From: Neurospora crassa OR74A
Lineage: Eukaryota > Ascomycota > Sordariomycetes > Sordariales > Sordariaceae
Direction: 5' to 3'
Assembly: GCF_000182925.2 (NCBI RefSeq)
Contig: NC_026502.1
Location: 1,984,001-2,048,000 of the forward strand
Length of the DNA stretch: 64,000 nt
The notes beneath the pieces are model-generated. The model saw nothing but the letters and a program-made list of their open reading frames with translations. It had not been told where the DNA came from and ran no database searches. Shown here piece after piece: positions 1 to 10,750 of this stretch. A program made the translations under genes and the position numbers. How positions within the stretch are numbered: the first letter of the stretch is position 1; every line of letters starts with the position of its first letter.

Positions 1-155
1 AGTATTATTGGGGCAAATTATGCGGTGCATTTGAAGCAAAGATAGTGTGCAAAACTGCACTAGAGGTACGTAAGCGAACATCCATTCCCCTTTCGGGACA
101 GCTCCTTCAGTCTTCTCCGAGCTATACAGGAACAAGAATATTTGTCTATTATCGC

Positions 156-175
156 AAAAAAAAAAAAAAAAAAAA
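156..175. repeat. poly(A) tract, 20 bases
   Basis: An uninterrupted run of 20 A lies in the 3' flank of the first gene. Positions 1-272 otherwise show no coding or RNA signal. Confidence 0.9.
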
Positions 176-272
176 CTAGCATCAGTTCAGTTACACATCA
201 TCACCAATCAACAAGTGACATATCCATCTGTCATTTCATCGACAATGATTTCTCTCTACCCATGAATCTACA

Positions 273-2540
273 CTAAGACTGCCTGATAGGCCAATCCTCC
301 CCCCTCCCCCCATCGTCCGCATCCAGCATGTACCGCTGCTGCACCTGTTCCCTCAACCTCGCCGTATACGACTGCCTCCTCACAGCAGCAGCAAGATTCG
401 AAGTAGAAGCTGATCTCGGCAATGATGATGATGGCGACGCCCCTGGACCAGCTACTATTCCTGTCTCCGTCTCCGTCTCCGTCCCCCTCCTTCGTACCGG
501 CACTCTAGTCGAGGACATCCCCCTCTTTAGCCATGCCTCTAGTGTAGGAGCTGGACTTGGTGATTGTCCCGTTACGGAGGAGCCCCGGGGCCGGGCCCGG
601 GTCTGGGCTTGCTGCTGCTGTCGCTTTTGAAAAGGTCGTCCTCTCTTTTCGTTCTCATCTTCTTCTTCTTCTTCTTCTTCTCCTTCCGCTGTTCCGCCAC
701 TTCCTCCCCGTTTAAGTTGACTCCCATGTTCACTTGCTTCCAAACGGTCGGTTGGTACAGTAGGAACTGGGGGAGTAGACGGCGAACTAAGCGGCGACGA
801 AGACCATCCCTGCGTACTTGGCGTCGGACTAGGACTTGGGCCGGGGAAGATACTGAGCCTGTTATTACGGTTGTTGCTGCCGGTCTTTCCCTTGTTAGCA
901 GCAGCAGCAGCAGCAGCCCCCGACGGTGGCGGATCGTCTAGCTTAAAGCCTGAGGAGCTCAACGGCTTTGCATCATCCTCATAGCCGGGTATCGTAGGCG
1001 GCGCCCACTTTGGTGGTGCAGGTGGGGCGGCCCGTACAGGTGGTGGTGGTATCGCTGAGTTATAGCTCACAGCATAACCTACCCCCATGGCCTCGTCGCC
1101 GCTGTTTTGGCGGTCTTTGAGCTTGACTGGACCAGTGCCTACTCCTGTCCTGACACTCTTCGGGCGGGGTGGGAAGGGAGAAAGCAGAACTGATGCTGCT
1201 GTTGTTATTGGAGTGGGAGCCTGAAGAACCGGATTTTCGGGGGCGAACGGGAAGGTTTCTGCTGCTGCTGGAGGAGGAGCAGGAGCAGCTTCTTTTGGAG
1301 TAGACCGAGATCTAGACCTAGCTCGCGGAGGAATTGGAGGCGGTGGTGGTGACAATGCTGTTCTGCCCTCCATAAGACTTCCTCCCCGCGAGCTGGAGGG
1401 TAGCCCGCCATTTAGGCCGTCGTCGTTGTAGACGCTTTCGTCTTCGTAGTCGGATAACTTGATGGCTGACGTCGCCATTGTCGAACGTGATGCCACGTGG
1501 GTCCGGCCAGAACCGGCGGTGGAAAGGTTGTTTGTTGATGCTACCCATACAACTGGGCTGTGATAGCTTTTTGTGTTTTCCCTTGTTGAGATACTCCGAC
1601 TGTTACGGCTACTGCCACGAGAGCTGAGGCCACCTGTAACATCACGAGCAGAACCACTATCACGAACAGAACCAGCATACACCACCTCCCCACCCTCTTT
1701 TCCCCCCCATTTTCTTCCCCTATCCCCTCTCCTCCTCCTCCTCCTCCTCCTCCTCATAAACATAACAACCGATAACCCCGTTAAAACCGAACTCCCCGCC
1801 ACACCACCCACCGCGGTCCCCACCAAAACTGACATATTCGTACCCTTTTCACCACTATCGTCCTTCGCAACCGCAGCCATGCTCTCCATCACCCTTCCAA
1901 TCCTCTCCTCGGCGCTCTGACTAACCCTGCTCACTCTCTGCTCCGCACTCTGGCTCATACTCCTGCTCATTTCTGTCATCTGTCTCGACAGATCCGCGAC
2001 TGCTTGCGTCGCAACTCGACTAGCCTGCTCAGCCGCTTGCTGTGTGATCCTTGCGCCAGCTAAGCTCTGTTCGGTCTGGCTTAGCCTCTGGGAAGCCTGG
2101 GCGAGGGATTGGGAGGCTTGTTGTAGCGATTGCGAGAGTTGTTGGCTGGTTTGTGAGCTAGCTTGAGAGAGGGCGGAGAGTTGGGAGGAGAGGGAGGTTA
2201 TTTGGGATTGCAGGTCGGCGACGGCGTTGTCATTATCTGGGTCGGGGCCTTGGCGGCGGTGTTGGACATGGAGCAGGGAGGGAGGTGGGGTTATGGTTGA
2301 GGTGAAGAGGGAGATGGTGGTTATGGTTATCGTAATCGTTGATGGTGGCGGTGGTGATGAGAAGAGATTTGTCGCTGTGTCGTCGTGAATTTCTCTCTCG
2401 GCCCACCCCTGTGGCGCCTCATGCTCTGCTTCAACATGGCGGCCATCCTTCAAGGCACAGCTTGAAGATATTAAGAAGTTTAATACAAAAAAGAAGAGAA
2501 CGAAGGTAGTGAAAACGTTAAACGAGTGATTAGCGGCCAT
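273..2540 (-). CDS. single-pass membrane protein with coiled-coil ectodomain and proline-rich tail, unknown function
   Basis: A single open frame of 755 aa. Residues 1-29 form a hydrophobic signal-peptide-like start (FVLFFFVLNFLI). Residues 60-90 are rich in S, T and P. Residues 105-225 are rich in Q, S and A with heptad-like spacing, so probably a coiled coil. A hydrophobic segment at about 237-262 is followed at once by a run of nine to ten Arg, which fits a type I topology with a cytoplasmic tail. The rest, over 450 aa, is Ser/Pro-rich with polyproline stretches, an acidic Glu run and a poly-Gln run. The layout (signal peptide, Ser-rich ectodomain, one membrane helix, basic stop-transfer, disordered tail) resembles fungal WSC/Mid2-type wall sensors, but I see no WSC cysteines. 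Function is therefore not assigned. No neighbour informs its role. Confidence 0.75.
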   Translation of the reverse strand: MAANHSFNVFTTFVLFFFVLNFLISSSCALKDGRHVEAEHEAPQGWAEREIHDDTATNLFSSPPPPSTITITITTISLFTSTITPPPSLLHVQHRRQGPDPDNDNAVADLQSQITSLSSQLSALSQASSQTSQQLSQSLQQASQSLAQASQRLSQTEQSLAGARITQQAAEQASRVATQAVADLSRQMTEMSRSMSQSAEQRVSRVSQSAEERIGRVMESMAAVAKDDSGEKGTNMSVLVGTAVGGVAGSSVLTGLSVVMFMRRRRRRRRRGDRGRKWGGKEGGEVVYAGSVRDSGSARDVTGGLSSRGSSRNSRSISTRENTKSYHSPVVWVASTNNLSTAGSGRTHVASRSTMATSAIKLSDYEDESVYNDDGLNGGLPSSSRGGSLMEGRTALSPPPPPIPPRARSRSRSTPKEAAPAPPPAAAETFPFAPENPVLQAPTPITTAASVLLSPFPPRPKSVRTGVGTGPVKLKDRQNSGDEAMGVGYAVSYNSAIPPPPVRAAPPAPPKWAPPTIPGYEDDAKPLSSSGFKLDDPPPSGAAAAAAANKGKTGSNNRNNRLSIFPGPSPSPTPSTQGWSSSPLSSPSTPPVPTVPTDRLEASEHGSQLKRGGSGGTAEGEEEEEEEDENEKRGRPFQKRQQQQAQTRARPRGSSVTGQSPSPAPTLEAWLKRGMSSTRVPVRRRGTETETETGIVAGPGASPSSSLPRSASTSNLAAAVRRQSYTARLREQVQQRYMLDADDGGRGEDWPIRQS
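1730..1756 (+). repeat. (CTC)n microsatellite coding for the poly-Arg stop-transfer
   Basis: About nine CTC units; on the minus strand they encode the Arg run immediately after the membrane helix of the 755 aa protein. Confidence 0.85.
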
Positions 2541-3816
2541 GGCTATGGAAAACGTCTACCGCCAGCGGGAGAGACGAAGTGAGAAAGAGGGTTTGTTGTG
2601 GGCTAGCTAAGCATCATCATGCTTTCGCCCAGCGAGCCAGCCTGTGCTGCCTGGTCCCCTAATGACGGGTGGGTCGAAGGGGGGAAGCGAAAGAAGAGGA
2701 AGAGAGAGCGTTGAGAGCATGCGGACGACATGACGAGGGTGAACTGGGATCCCCAGAAGTTTTGTTCTTCGGTCCTTTCAGGACGTAGCACGGAAAGCGG
2801 GTTCGTCACTCCCGAGGAAGATGGGTGACAGAATTAAAGAAAATGGTGTGTCATTGACCAGATATGTCAGGCTTAGTCGGTACCAGAGTGAGAAGAACCA
2901 TCATTCATGCTTTGGGACAAGGATGATTCCTCTTCCCATACCCAGTAATCCAGTGGCATGAACGGTGGGAGGCTAGATTCGCGTTTTAGAGAGCCCTTCT
3001 CGGTTGAGAGCATGTTCTTGAGGCATGCTTTTGGGATGCGTAGTACCACTGTCAGCATCGTGCAATGCCGAAGTGCAGGGGGGTTCGCTTCCAATGGTAC
3101 CGTTACCATGTCTGAGAACTCGAAACATCTTTGATTATGCGCCGGCTTGGCTCGTACCCAGTTTCCATGCGACAGCCAAGCAAGGGGTTCAAGGGGTGTC
3201 ACCTTTTGATCAACCTACCGAACACCACAGTTGATGTCTCAAGCACACGGGCTATTGCCCCTGAAAGAAGAAGCCAGTTTTGATATTTTAGTACCCTAGT
3301 CGTTCGACCTCTCTAAACCACATAGATATATCGCCTCTAGAAGCTCACCAAGCCGGAATCCAATCCCATGGTGGCCATGTGTAGTGTACTTGCCTTGGCG
3401 CGCCAAGATGGCTATGCGCTCCTCATAATTGTGCGCAAACTTATCGACAAAGCCATCTCCATCCCACCAACGCCGGCCTAACATGCAATCCAATATTTAT
3501 TTTCATTGTCACGTTATCCCTCTTTGTCGAGGTTCAACGACGCATGCCCACCGCACTGGGTGAAGCATGTCCTCCCCAGTCCCCATTCCTCTGCCATTAC
3601 AACAGTTTTGTGCCCTCGGTGAGTATGTGCTGAAGCTGCGGTTGTGGTCAGGGTTCGACTTTCGTTACCGTACGGTGCCAAACACGAATCACCAATTCGA
3701 GCAGTCCAGCCTCCGCTGATAGTCGAACATTGATCAACCGGATAAGAGGTTGATGGATCGACTTTGTTTGCTCAATTGCCCCGGTTTTCCCCCAACCCAT
3801 TCGCTGTTTCCACGGT
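2541..3816. other. intergenic region without recognised gene
   Basis: This separates the membrane protein from the ERD2 gene. Short open frames exist on both strands (for example 65 aa at 3296-3493 minus), but none shows a family signature or splice context. I see no RNA gene or repeat. The first few hundred bases are probably the promoter and 5' UTR of the gene at 273-2540, and the last ones the 3' UTR of ERD2. Confidence 0.6.
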
Positions 3817-4698
3817 TTAAACAGGCAGTTTGAACTTCTTGCCCTTCATGACAGTCGTATAGTACACCCAGAAGAAGTCGGTGTAGAGCAACGTCTGGAT
3901 GATGCCCGCCGCAACGGCAATGTAGTCAATCTTGTGCTTCGGCTCGGTAACGTAGCGGTAGATCCAGTTGGGGATATACAGAGCGCGGTAGAGACCGAGG
4001 GCAAAGATGTAGTGGGTGGTGATGGTCTCGGCCTCGCCGGTACGCTGGAGCATGAAGAGCTGCGGAAGGATGGCGACAGACTCGAGCCAGATGGAAAAGG
4101 CCCACATGATTTCCCAGAAGTTATACTGGTAGGGCAAGAGGATGGCGAGAACGGCAGCGAAAGCCAGCAGGTATTGGACCTGGAAGGTGTCGAGACCGGG
4201 ATCGTTGGTGGGCTTGTAGGCGCTGACCATAAGGTAGATGATGTAGCCGGAGGAAGCAATGAAGAGAATCTTGAAGATGATGTTGTAGTAGCTTGTCGTC
4301 CAGAACAGGTCTGTCAGTAGATCTATGTCAGCCAAATGGTCTACCTAGGTGGAGGGACCGCAGCGCATAGCTATCTATAGCTTTCAAGGGATGGCGTACC
4401 GAGATAGCGGGTGACGTAGACGATGAAGTAGATGACTTGCGACTTGAAAGAGATGCCGGCGCAGCTCTGTGACAGTAGTGAGTTAGCATTGCCTGTCTTG
4501 AGGGTCGGGATGGATGGCCAGAGGTCGAGTTGTGTATACCTTCAGCTGCGTCATCTTATGGAGAAGGATAAGAATAGAAGCCAAGTGGCTAAAGTCCGCT
4601 GTGCCATGGCGACGAGTTAGTTAGCAATCCAGCTTCGACTTGTCCTTCCTCCAAGATAAGGTAAGCATACCGGCGACGCGGAAGATGTTGAGCGACAT
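3817..4698 (-). CDS. erd2: ER lumen protein-retaining receptor (KDEL/HDEL receptor)
   Basis: Four exons: 4671-4698, 4540-4598, 4400-4466 and 3817-4310. They join in phase to 215 aa, close to the usual ERD2 length. The protein starts MSLNIFRVAADFSHLASI and carries the ERD2 hallmarks CAGISFKSQ, YVTRYLDLF, YQYNFWEIMWAFSIWLES and PQLFMLQRTGEAE. Seven hydrophobic segments are visible. The receptor binds the C-terminal HDEL/KDEL of escaped ER residents in the Golgi and returns them to the ER in COPI vesicles. The C-terminus is basic (KGKKFKLPV), fitting COPI recognition. All introns are short with GT-AG ends. The start was chosen because only this ATG gives the conserved N-terminus. A Mutator-like transposon sits 644 bp upstream of the start codon. 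Confidence 0.95.
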
Positions 4699-5341
4699 GA
4701 TTGCGAGCTTGTCGTCGATGTGCCCCTATGGCGGCAGTTGATGTGCAAACAAGAGAGTAAAAGGCTGCAACCGCAGCGGCGCCGTGTGTGTAGCTCAGCG
4801 GGTAGCTTTTACTGAGCTCGGGAAGAGGGACCGGTGGTGATGGAACCGTTGTGGTTTTGGTGTAGTGCTGGTCTGGATTGGTTGTCCGTTGCCCGGTGGC
4901 CAAAGTTGTTGTTGGTGTTGTTATTGTGGTTGTGTGGGTTGCGGTGTGGGAGGAAGATGATGCCGATGATGGAGAAGTGAATCGGATAGATTCGGTCCAA
5001 GATGATGGATGTTTGGAGGTCTTCTTTCAGCGAAACTTCAGTGGGCTGAGCCTGTGGAGAGTAGGTGGTCTCACTGGTGTCAGTCCCCCAAAAGGACACG
5101 AACGCGGTTCGGGGCAAGAGCAGTGATCTTGGAGTGCCCGTCCGGTGGCTAGTCTAGGTGCCCCGGGCCCTGCACGCCCAGACGCCCTGTTCGCGGGAAC
5201 GGTCGTGGTGCATGGGGCTAAAATCGGACATTTTACCCAATCAGATGTCGTAGGAAGCCATTTAGGAGCATGGTGCCCCTGGCGACCTTGCTTGTTCCTT
5301 GCTTCCTTCTCTCTGGAACATCTCCACACTGTCGATCCAGC
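4699..5341. other. promoter-side intergenic region between erd2 and the transposon
   Basis: Normal-composition sequence with a GTT/TTG-rich stretch around 4898-4940. It likely holds the erd2 promoter and 5' UTR. No gene was recognised. It ends at the target-site duplication of the transposon. Confidence 0.6.
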
Positions 5342-5350
5342 CTGAATACA
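5342..5350 (+). repeat. 9 bp target-site duplication, left copy
   Basis: CTGAATACA here is repeated identically, in the same orientation, at 17891-17899. The two copies exactly bracket the terminal inverted repeats. A 9 bp duplication is typical of Mutator-like elements. Confidence 0.85.
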
Positions 5351-5404
5351 GAGGCGGGTTATATCTAGACTACCCCCTTCCCCTATATCTAGACTACTTA
5401 ACCG
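5351..5404 (+). repeat. MULE left terminal inverted repeat
   Basis: About 54 bp that match the reverse complement of 17837-17890, except for a one-base shift within a C run. It contains two direct copies of TATATCTAGACTAC, at about 5360 and 5384, which may be sub-terminal transposase binding repeats. Confidence 0.85.
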
Positions 5405-5540
5405 CTTGGGGTAAGAGTACGAAGCAGGGGAGCTGGCACGTCAAATATTTTGTGCGTGCCGGGCGTGCAGGGGTCCCTGTCATTGAAATCCCCGCAAAAA
5501 AGTAGGGTTTCTCATACAGACTGGCCCCGTGTGCCTATAC
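5405..5540. other. unmutated left margin of the MULE
   Basis: Inside the element but of ordinary base composition (for example GTGCGTGCCGGGCGTGCAGG near 5452). The heavily transition-mutated sequence begins only at about 5540. No gene seen. Confidence 0.5.
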
Positions 5541-5699
5541 GTACCAAATCTGTTAACGCATACCGCTAAGGTATATCCAATTGTACCCTATATCACTAAA
5601 TTCGTATATAGTATTAAGAAGGAGAAGTATATAGAGAGGAGAGGAGTATTTATTTTTTATAGTCTTTTTCTAGAACTTTCTAATTTATATAATTTTATA

Positions 5700-7979
5700 A
5701 TTTACCTTATATATATATATATAATTATATACTCTATTACTCTAGCTCTAGCACTAGCGGCTACCTAAATAGGGGTAATAAGGGTATATAAATAACTTTG
5801 CAAAGGATACTAATTAGTAAATTAATACTAAAGATACGGGGAGTCTCTATTACTAGTACTGCCGGGCTATTATAACCTCTAACGATATATTCTTCCTCCT
5901 AGCGAGAGGGTAAACGGTCGCTGGGCTTTATACCTTTTTAATTCTTAATAAGGTTTATTTTTTAGCCAATTGTAAGAGGGGGTTAGTATTGAATTACGTA
6001 GCCTATTTGACCTACTTAATTGTTAGTGCTAGGGGTAGAGTTGGGTTAGGTAGTTTATAAGGGAGTAGGTTTTATAAATTAGAGAAGTAAGTCCGTTGCC
6101 TTCTATTTAGCCTTCTTCGTTCGTTTAAAAATTTTAGGGTCCTTAATATACTATTTAGGGTTAATTATTACTTAATTTTATTAGTAAATAGCTTTTAATA
6201 TTATAGGTTGAAAAAAGATAGGAAATTACTAAATCCTTAGGTAAATACTAGTATTAATCGATATCTTCTAAAACGAGTGGCTCTCAGACTACCACTCTTT
6301 TTACCCTATTATCGTTATACTTATATACTATACGAACTACTAGTACGTAGTAGTAAGGTAATCCGAGTTATTGAGAGTAATTGTATATATAGAAGGTTAT
6401 TAGAACCTTACTTATAAAATATATTTTGGCCTAATTATATTAGTTCTAAATAAGGGTAAACGCCTTCTACGAAACCTTTTCTATAATAGCTATTAATAGA
6501 GGGTTACATTTATAACTATCCTTTAAAGCGAAGCTTTTACGGGCGATTTTATTATCGTAATCCTTTTACTTCTTTTTAATAAGTATATATATCTTATCGA
6601 ATACGTTATAGAATAAGGTATATAGATTATTAAGTACGTATCTAAATTCTACGTACAATAACTTAGATCGATTAGTAGTTATAATATTATAATTGCAGTA
6701 TTATTTCGTATAAGACCGTACCTATTATTAGCAGATAGGTTAAAGCGTATTATTAAGGTAATTCTAAATTTTTATTGTATAGGGATTAGTTAGTAATTAA
6801 GATAGTAGTAAAAAATTAAACTTTAGTATTATTTATTAAATTAGCGAATAGAGAAGGTTTTATTTAAATAATCCTATAAGTATTTATAGTAATCGATCCT
6901 ATCGATATAGTAGATTACTTTAATAAAATATAGTAATCCGCCCGGGCTGTAATCCTAGTTAAACGGGTTAATAATATACAATATATTTTCTAGATAGTAA
7001 ATTTTAGAATGTTTTACTACCTTATTGAAAGTCGGTTTCCTTAGTAGTATTTGGAGTCTAGTGCTAGTGCTAGTATTGGTGCTAGTATTGGTACTAGTAG
7101 GGTTAGCGCTAGTAATAGTAATTATAATAGTCGGTTGTAACGGCGGCGGTTTAATTGGGTTAGTAATATTGGGGCTGCTAACTTTAATAGTCTTAGAATT
7201 AAGAGAATTATAGTTATTTAAGGGATTGTTTTAGTTATTATTAATATACTTAATAATATTCTTAAATATATACTAAAAATAGAATTAGGGTTAATTATTA
7301 GGGAAATAATACGTAAGAGCTTGCTTTTCTACTGTAGAGTAATCGGTAATATAAATAGCAGAGTGAGGTATAGTAATACAATGGGCGAAATTATTGAGGT
7401 ATTTAAATAATTAATTTATAAATTCATTATTCTCTTTATAACCGAAATTAAATACGACGGGGAAGGTGGTATTAATAGAGCTTATACCTATAATTATAAA
7501 TATCTTTAATTTGAAGTATGAAATTTGAAAATTAATTGAATTAATTAATTAAATTAGAGAAGGGAGAGGAGGGGAGACCTATATTGTAAATATAATTAAT
7601 ATTTAAAATTATCGGATTTTTATACTATATTTATAGATACTAGAGGAATATAAAGATTAAGAATTTAAGGCGACTAATACAGTCGAAGGTATAAATATAC
7701 TATAGATTAAAGGTTTCGAATTTTCTTAGTAACTTTTAGGTATTAGTTAGACCGGCGGTATACTCTTAACTCAACCGTACAATATTATTCTTAATATCGA
7801 TATTTTTAATTTCGTTATATAGATTAGGGTAAACGCTTTAGAGGGTAAGTCGGATTTATAAATTAGTAAATCTTTATCGATAGAATTATTATACAAATTC
7901 CTCTACTTCTAAAGTTAATTTACACGTTAAAGGGTAGGTAAATACTTTAGTCTATAGCAAGTAATTATAATAAGGGTTA
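5700..7979 (-). pseudogene. MULE transposase relic, C-terminal portion
   Basis: Read on the minus strand from 7979 leftwards, the sequence keeps coding-like stretches of a DNA-transposon transposase, interrupted by many stops of the kind made by C-to-T change. The clearest part, at about 7290-7490, gives SSINTTFPVVFNFGYKENNE and then ITDYSTVEKQALTYYFPNN, like the MULE catalytic core. Further on (7060-7200) it becomes Pro/Thr/Ser-rich and repetitive. The N-terminal part lies beyond the Gypsy insertion at 17122 to about 17500. It is not functional. The exact start and end cannot be fixed. Confidence 0.6.
7975..7979 (+). repeat. 5 bp target-site duplication of the Gypsy element, left
   Basis: GGTTA immediately precedes the 5' LTR and recurs as GGTTA directly after the 3' LTR at 17117-17121. 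A 5 bp duplication is normal for Ty3/Gypsy integrases. Confidence 0.75.
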
Positions 7980-8319
7980 TATCAGGAGGCTAAGAGCTCG
8001 TGCACAGAAGCACCTCAACGGCTGCTACTCCCCTTCGTTAACCAACGCGTAGGATTACTAACAATAACACCTATATCGGGTCGGGCTTACGGGAAGAATA
8101 ATCCGGCACCGCGCCGAGGCGCTAAATTAGTACGAGGCTCTATAATACTCGTTAACGGATAAATAGAATTTATATAGGTATAAAAGAGGTTTAATGAAGT
8201 ATAGTTTATTGTAGTCGGTAGCTATTAATATATTTTTAAATTAACCCCTAATTTACTATCCCCTACGTATAGCTACGACCGTAGTCACCTCAACCTACTT
8301 TTCGCCTACGTTCTTAATA
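7980..8319 (+). repeat. Gypsy 5' LTR
   Basis: 340 bp, aligned without gaps to 16777-17116. Its outer ends are mutated versions of a TGTCAGGA...TCCTGACA inverted pair; the right LTR keeps the intact CCTGACA end. Hand alignment gives about 50 differences in 340 positions, all transitions. Confidence 0.85.
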
Positions 8320-10750
8320 AATTAATAACTCTTCCTCCGGGAGTTAAGCTAGTACTATTAAAATATATATATATAACGGCCAATCTATCTCTCGTACCGC
8401 CGAAGCTACTCCTTACCCCTCTTATATTACTACCCCCGTAGTTATTATAGTCGAAACGACTTAACCCCCTCCGCCTTTATTATAATAATACTAACCTACT
8501 ATAGAATCTATCGAAGAAGATAGTAATAAAGACTACCCCCTTATATTGCCCCGGGTTCCTCGGTTGTACCCCTAAATTTCGGAAGCCGATAAATTCGTAT
8601 ATAAGTAGTAATTATTTAAATCTTAGTTCGCTGTAATTAAACTCCTCCTTAATTATCTTCCTTTATATATATCCTAGTAGAAATAGTTCGCTTTTGTAGG
8701 CCTCATTGAATAAGATTCGGTAGGAAATTACCTTCCTATCCCTACCAGGTTCTATTATTAGGACTACTTCTTTTATAATTAAATTCGTATTTCTACTATA
8801 CCTCCCCTTACTACTCCTTTATTAACAGCCGTCGCTATAGTTACTCCTTTACTAACCATAGCTACGCCGGCCTGCATTAAGTACCGTCCTAAATATAATA
8901 TTACTAAATTTATTAGCGAAAGTTTTTTATAATTGTAGAATTACCTCTACAATGTTAATACGTATTTTTAAGAGTACCTCTATATTTCCCTCTTATTTAC
9001 TATTAGTTATATTAAGGGTAATTTTAAGAATATATAAATTAAATATATATTAATTCTCTATAATAAACCTAGGTATAATATTGTTTGTAATATACCTACG
9101 TAGAGCGACCTCTATACTTTTTTGGAAACTGAATATAATAATAATACTTAAATTATTAAATAATCCGCTTTTAATAAATTCGAACGTATATAGTAAAGTA
9201 CTTTAGAAACTATTTATAACTTTTATAACCGTTATTATATTAAAGAATTTAATTTATTATATAATTAATTAGAATATATTTAAATCGTTACTTAGACTAA
9301 CCGGTTATACCCCTTTTTTAAATAAAGTATCCTTTCAACGGCCGGTATTAATATAATAAATAAAATAGTAGCATACGTAGAACGGCTAGAAGGCCTAGAA
9401 AGTATCGAACCGTCTATATCGCATTACTAAAATTAAATATTTTTAAGGTATATTCTATTATTTTCTTTATTTTTGCACCCTCCTACTTCCTCTTCGAATA
9501 TTCCTTTTTAATTGTCTTATAGTAATAACCCCTCCGATTTTCCCTATTGCCCCCCTACCGTTTTCTAAATAAACCCTAATTTTATTTATTCCTTTTATTA
9601 TTAAAAAGGCTATACGTATAATTAATATACCTAATTGAAGTTACTAAATATTTACTATAAGTATAGTATAACAGGCTATTTTATAATAGTATATTCGAAT
9701 TAAATTTATTATAATTGCAATTAGGTTAGCTATTTAGTACGGAATTACCCTATCCCTACAAGTACCCCCTTATACAGAGCGAATATTAAATTGATTACGG
9801 CTAGAGCAGTAGTTGCAACCGCTTAGGATAATACAAGTAGATTATAAATATATTTAGAAATAAGGTTATTAATAAGGATTTATAGAAATTAGCGGAATAT
9901 ATAAAAGTTAATAAATTTGGGCGCGGAATTAAATTTAATTAGTAGGTATTTATTTCCGTTAAATATAAAAATTAATTTAATACCCTATCGTTTTATTAAT
10001 TTCTCCCTTTAGTTTATTTTTATATATAGTACGATTATTTATTTTATTAAAATATATAATTCCTATAGTACTAAGCGGACGAAGCAAATTACTTTTACTA
10101 TAATTAAATCCCCGGCCGTAGAAATTATTTTTAATTACCTTTAACTTTATAAGTAGAACCCTAATATTAATTAGTAGTAATAGTCGTTTCAGTTTTATAT
10201 TAAAGCCGGTAATTTTATATTGAGTATAATATTAGCGAAGGAAGTATATAATACTGTAATTATCCTAGTAGGGCTTTAATAGAATTTAATTCTACTATTA
10301 GACCCTTAGGAAATAGTAAGGGTAGAAGAGGGTTTTTACCTTCCCGCGTATATAAATATTCTATTCAAAATCCCCTCTTCCTTAGCATTAAAATTCGTAG
10401 CCCTACCCATTGTAATAGAATTGGCCGAATCGCCTCTAATCCCTACCCCCCTAGTAAAGGTTTTTCGAATAATATTTAATAGTATTTACCCTACCCTAGT
10501 ACCCCCTACAGAACTAGCACTACTATAATCCTTAGAATTATTAGAGGAAATAAAAAGTAAACCTACCATCTTTAAACCGATTATTCCGCCGGAGTATAAA
10601 GAATTTTAATTAGTATTTAAAACTTCAGTTATACCCTTATTCTAATACGACCGGCTAAAATATTATATTAATTTAATCGAAAGGGAATTAGCGCTTTAGA
10701 GATTAATTTATATACTAAATATTAAAGAATTAAAAGTATTACGCAAATAA
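8320..10750 (+). pseudogene. gag and protease region of the Gypsy fossil
   Basis: Heavily mutated plus-strand sequence between the 5' LTR and the reverse transcriptase. A segment near 9640-9700 has the spacing of a retroviral CCHC zinc knuckle, the usual C-terminus of gag. Boundaries within this region cannot be set by eye. Confidence 0.5.

Noticed and set aside
3296-3493. 65 aa minus-strand frame
   Set aside because: No motif, no splice context and ordinary codon pattern; not enough to call a gene.
7025-7213. 62 aa frame with LVLVLVLV repeats
   Set aside because: It is translation of a (CTAGTG)n-like repeat antisense to the MULE relic.
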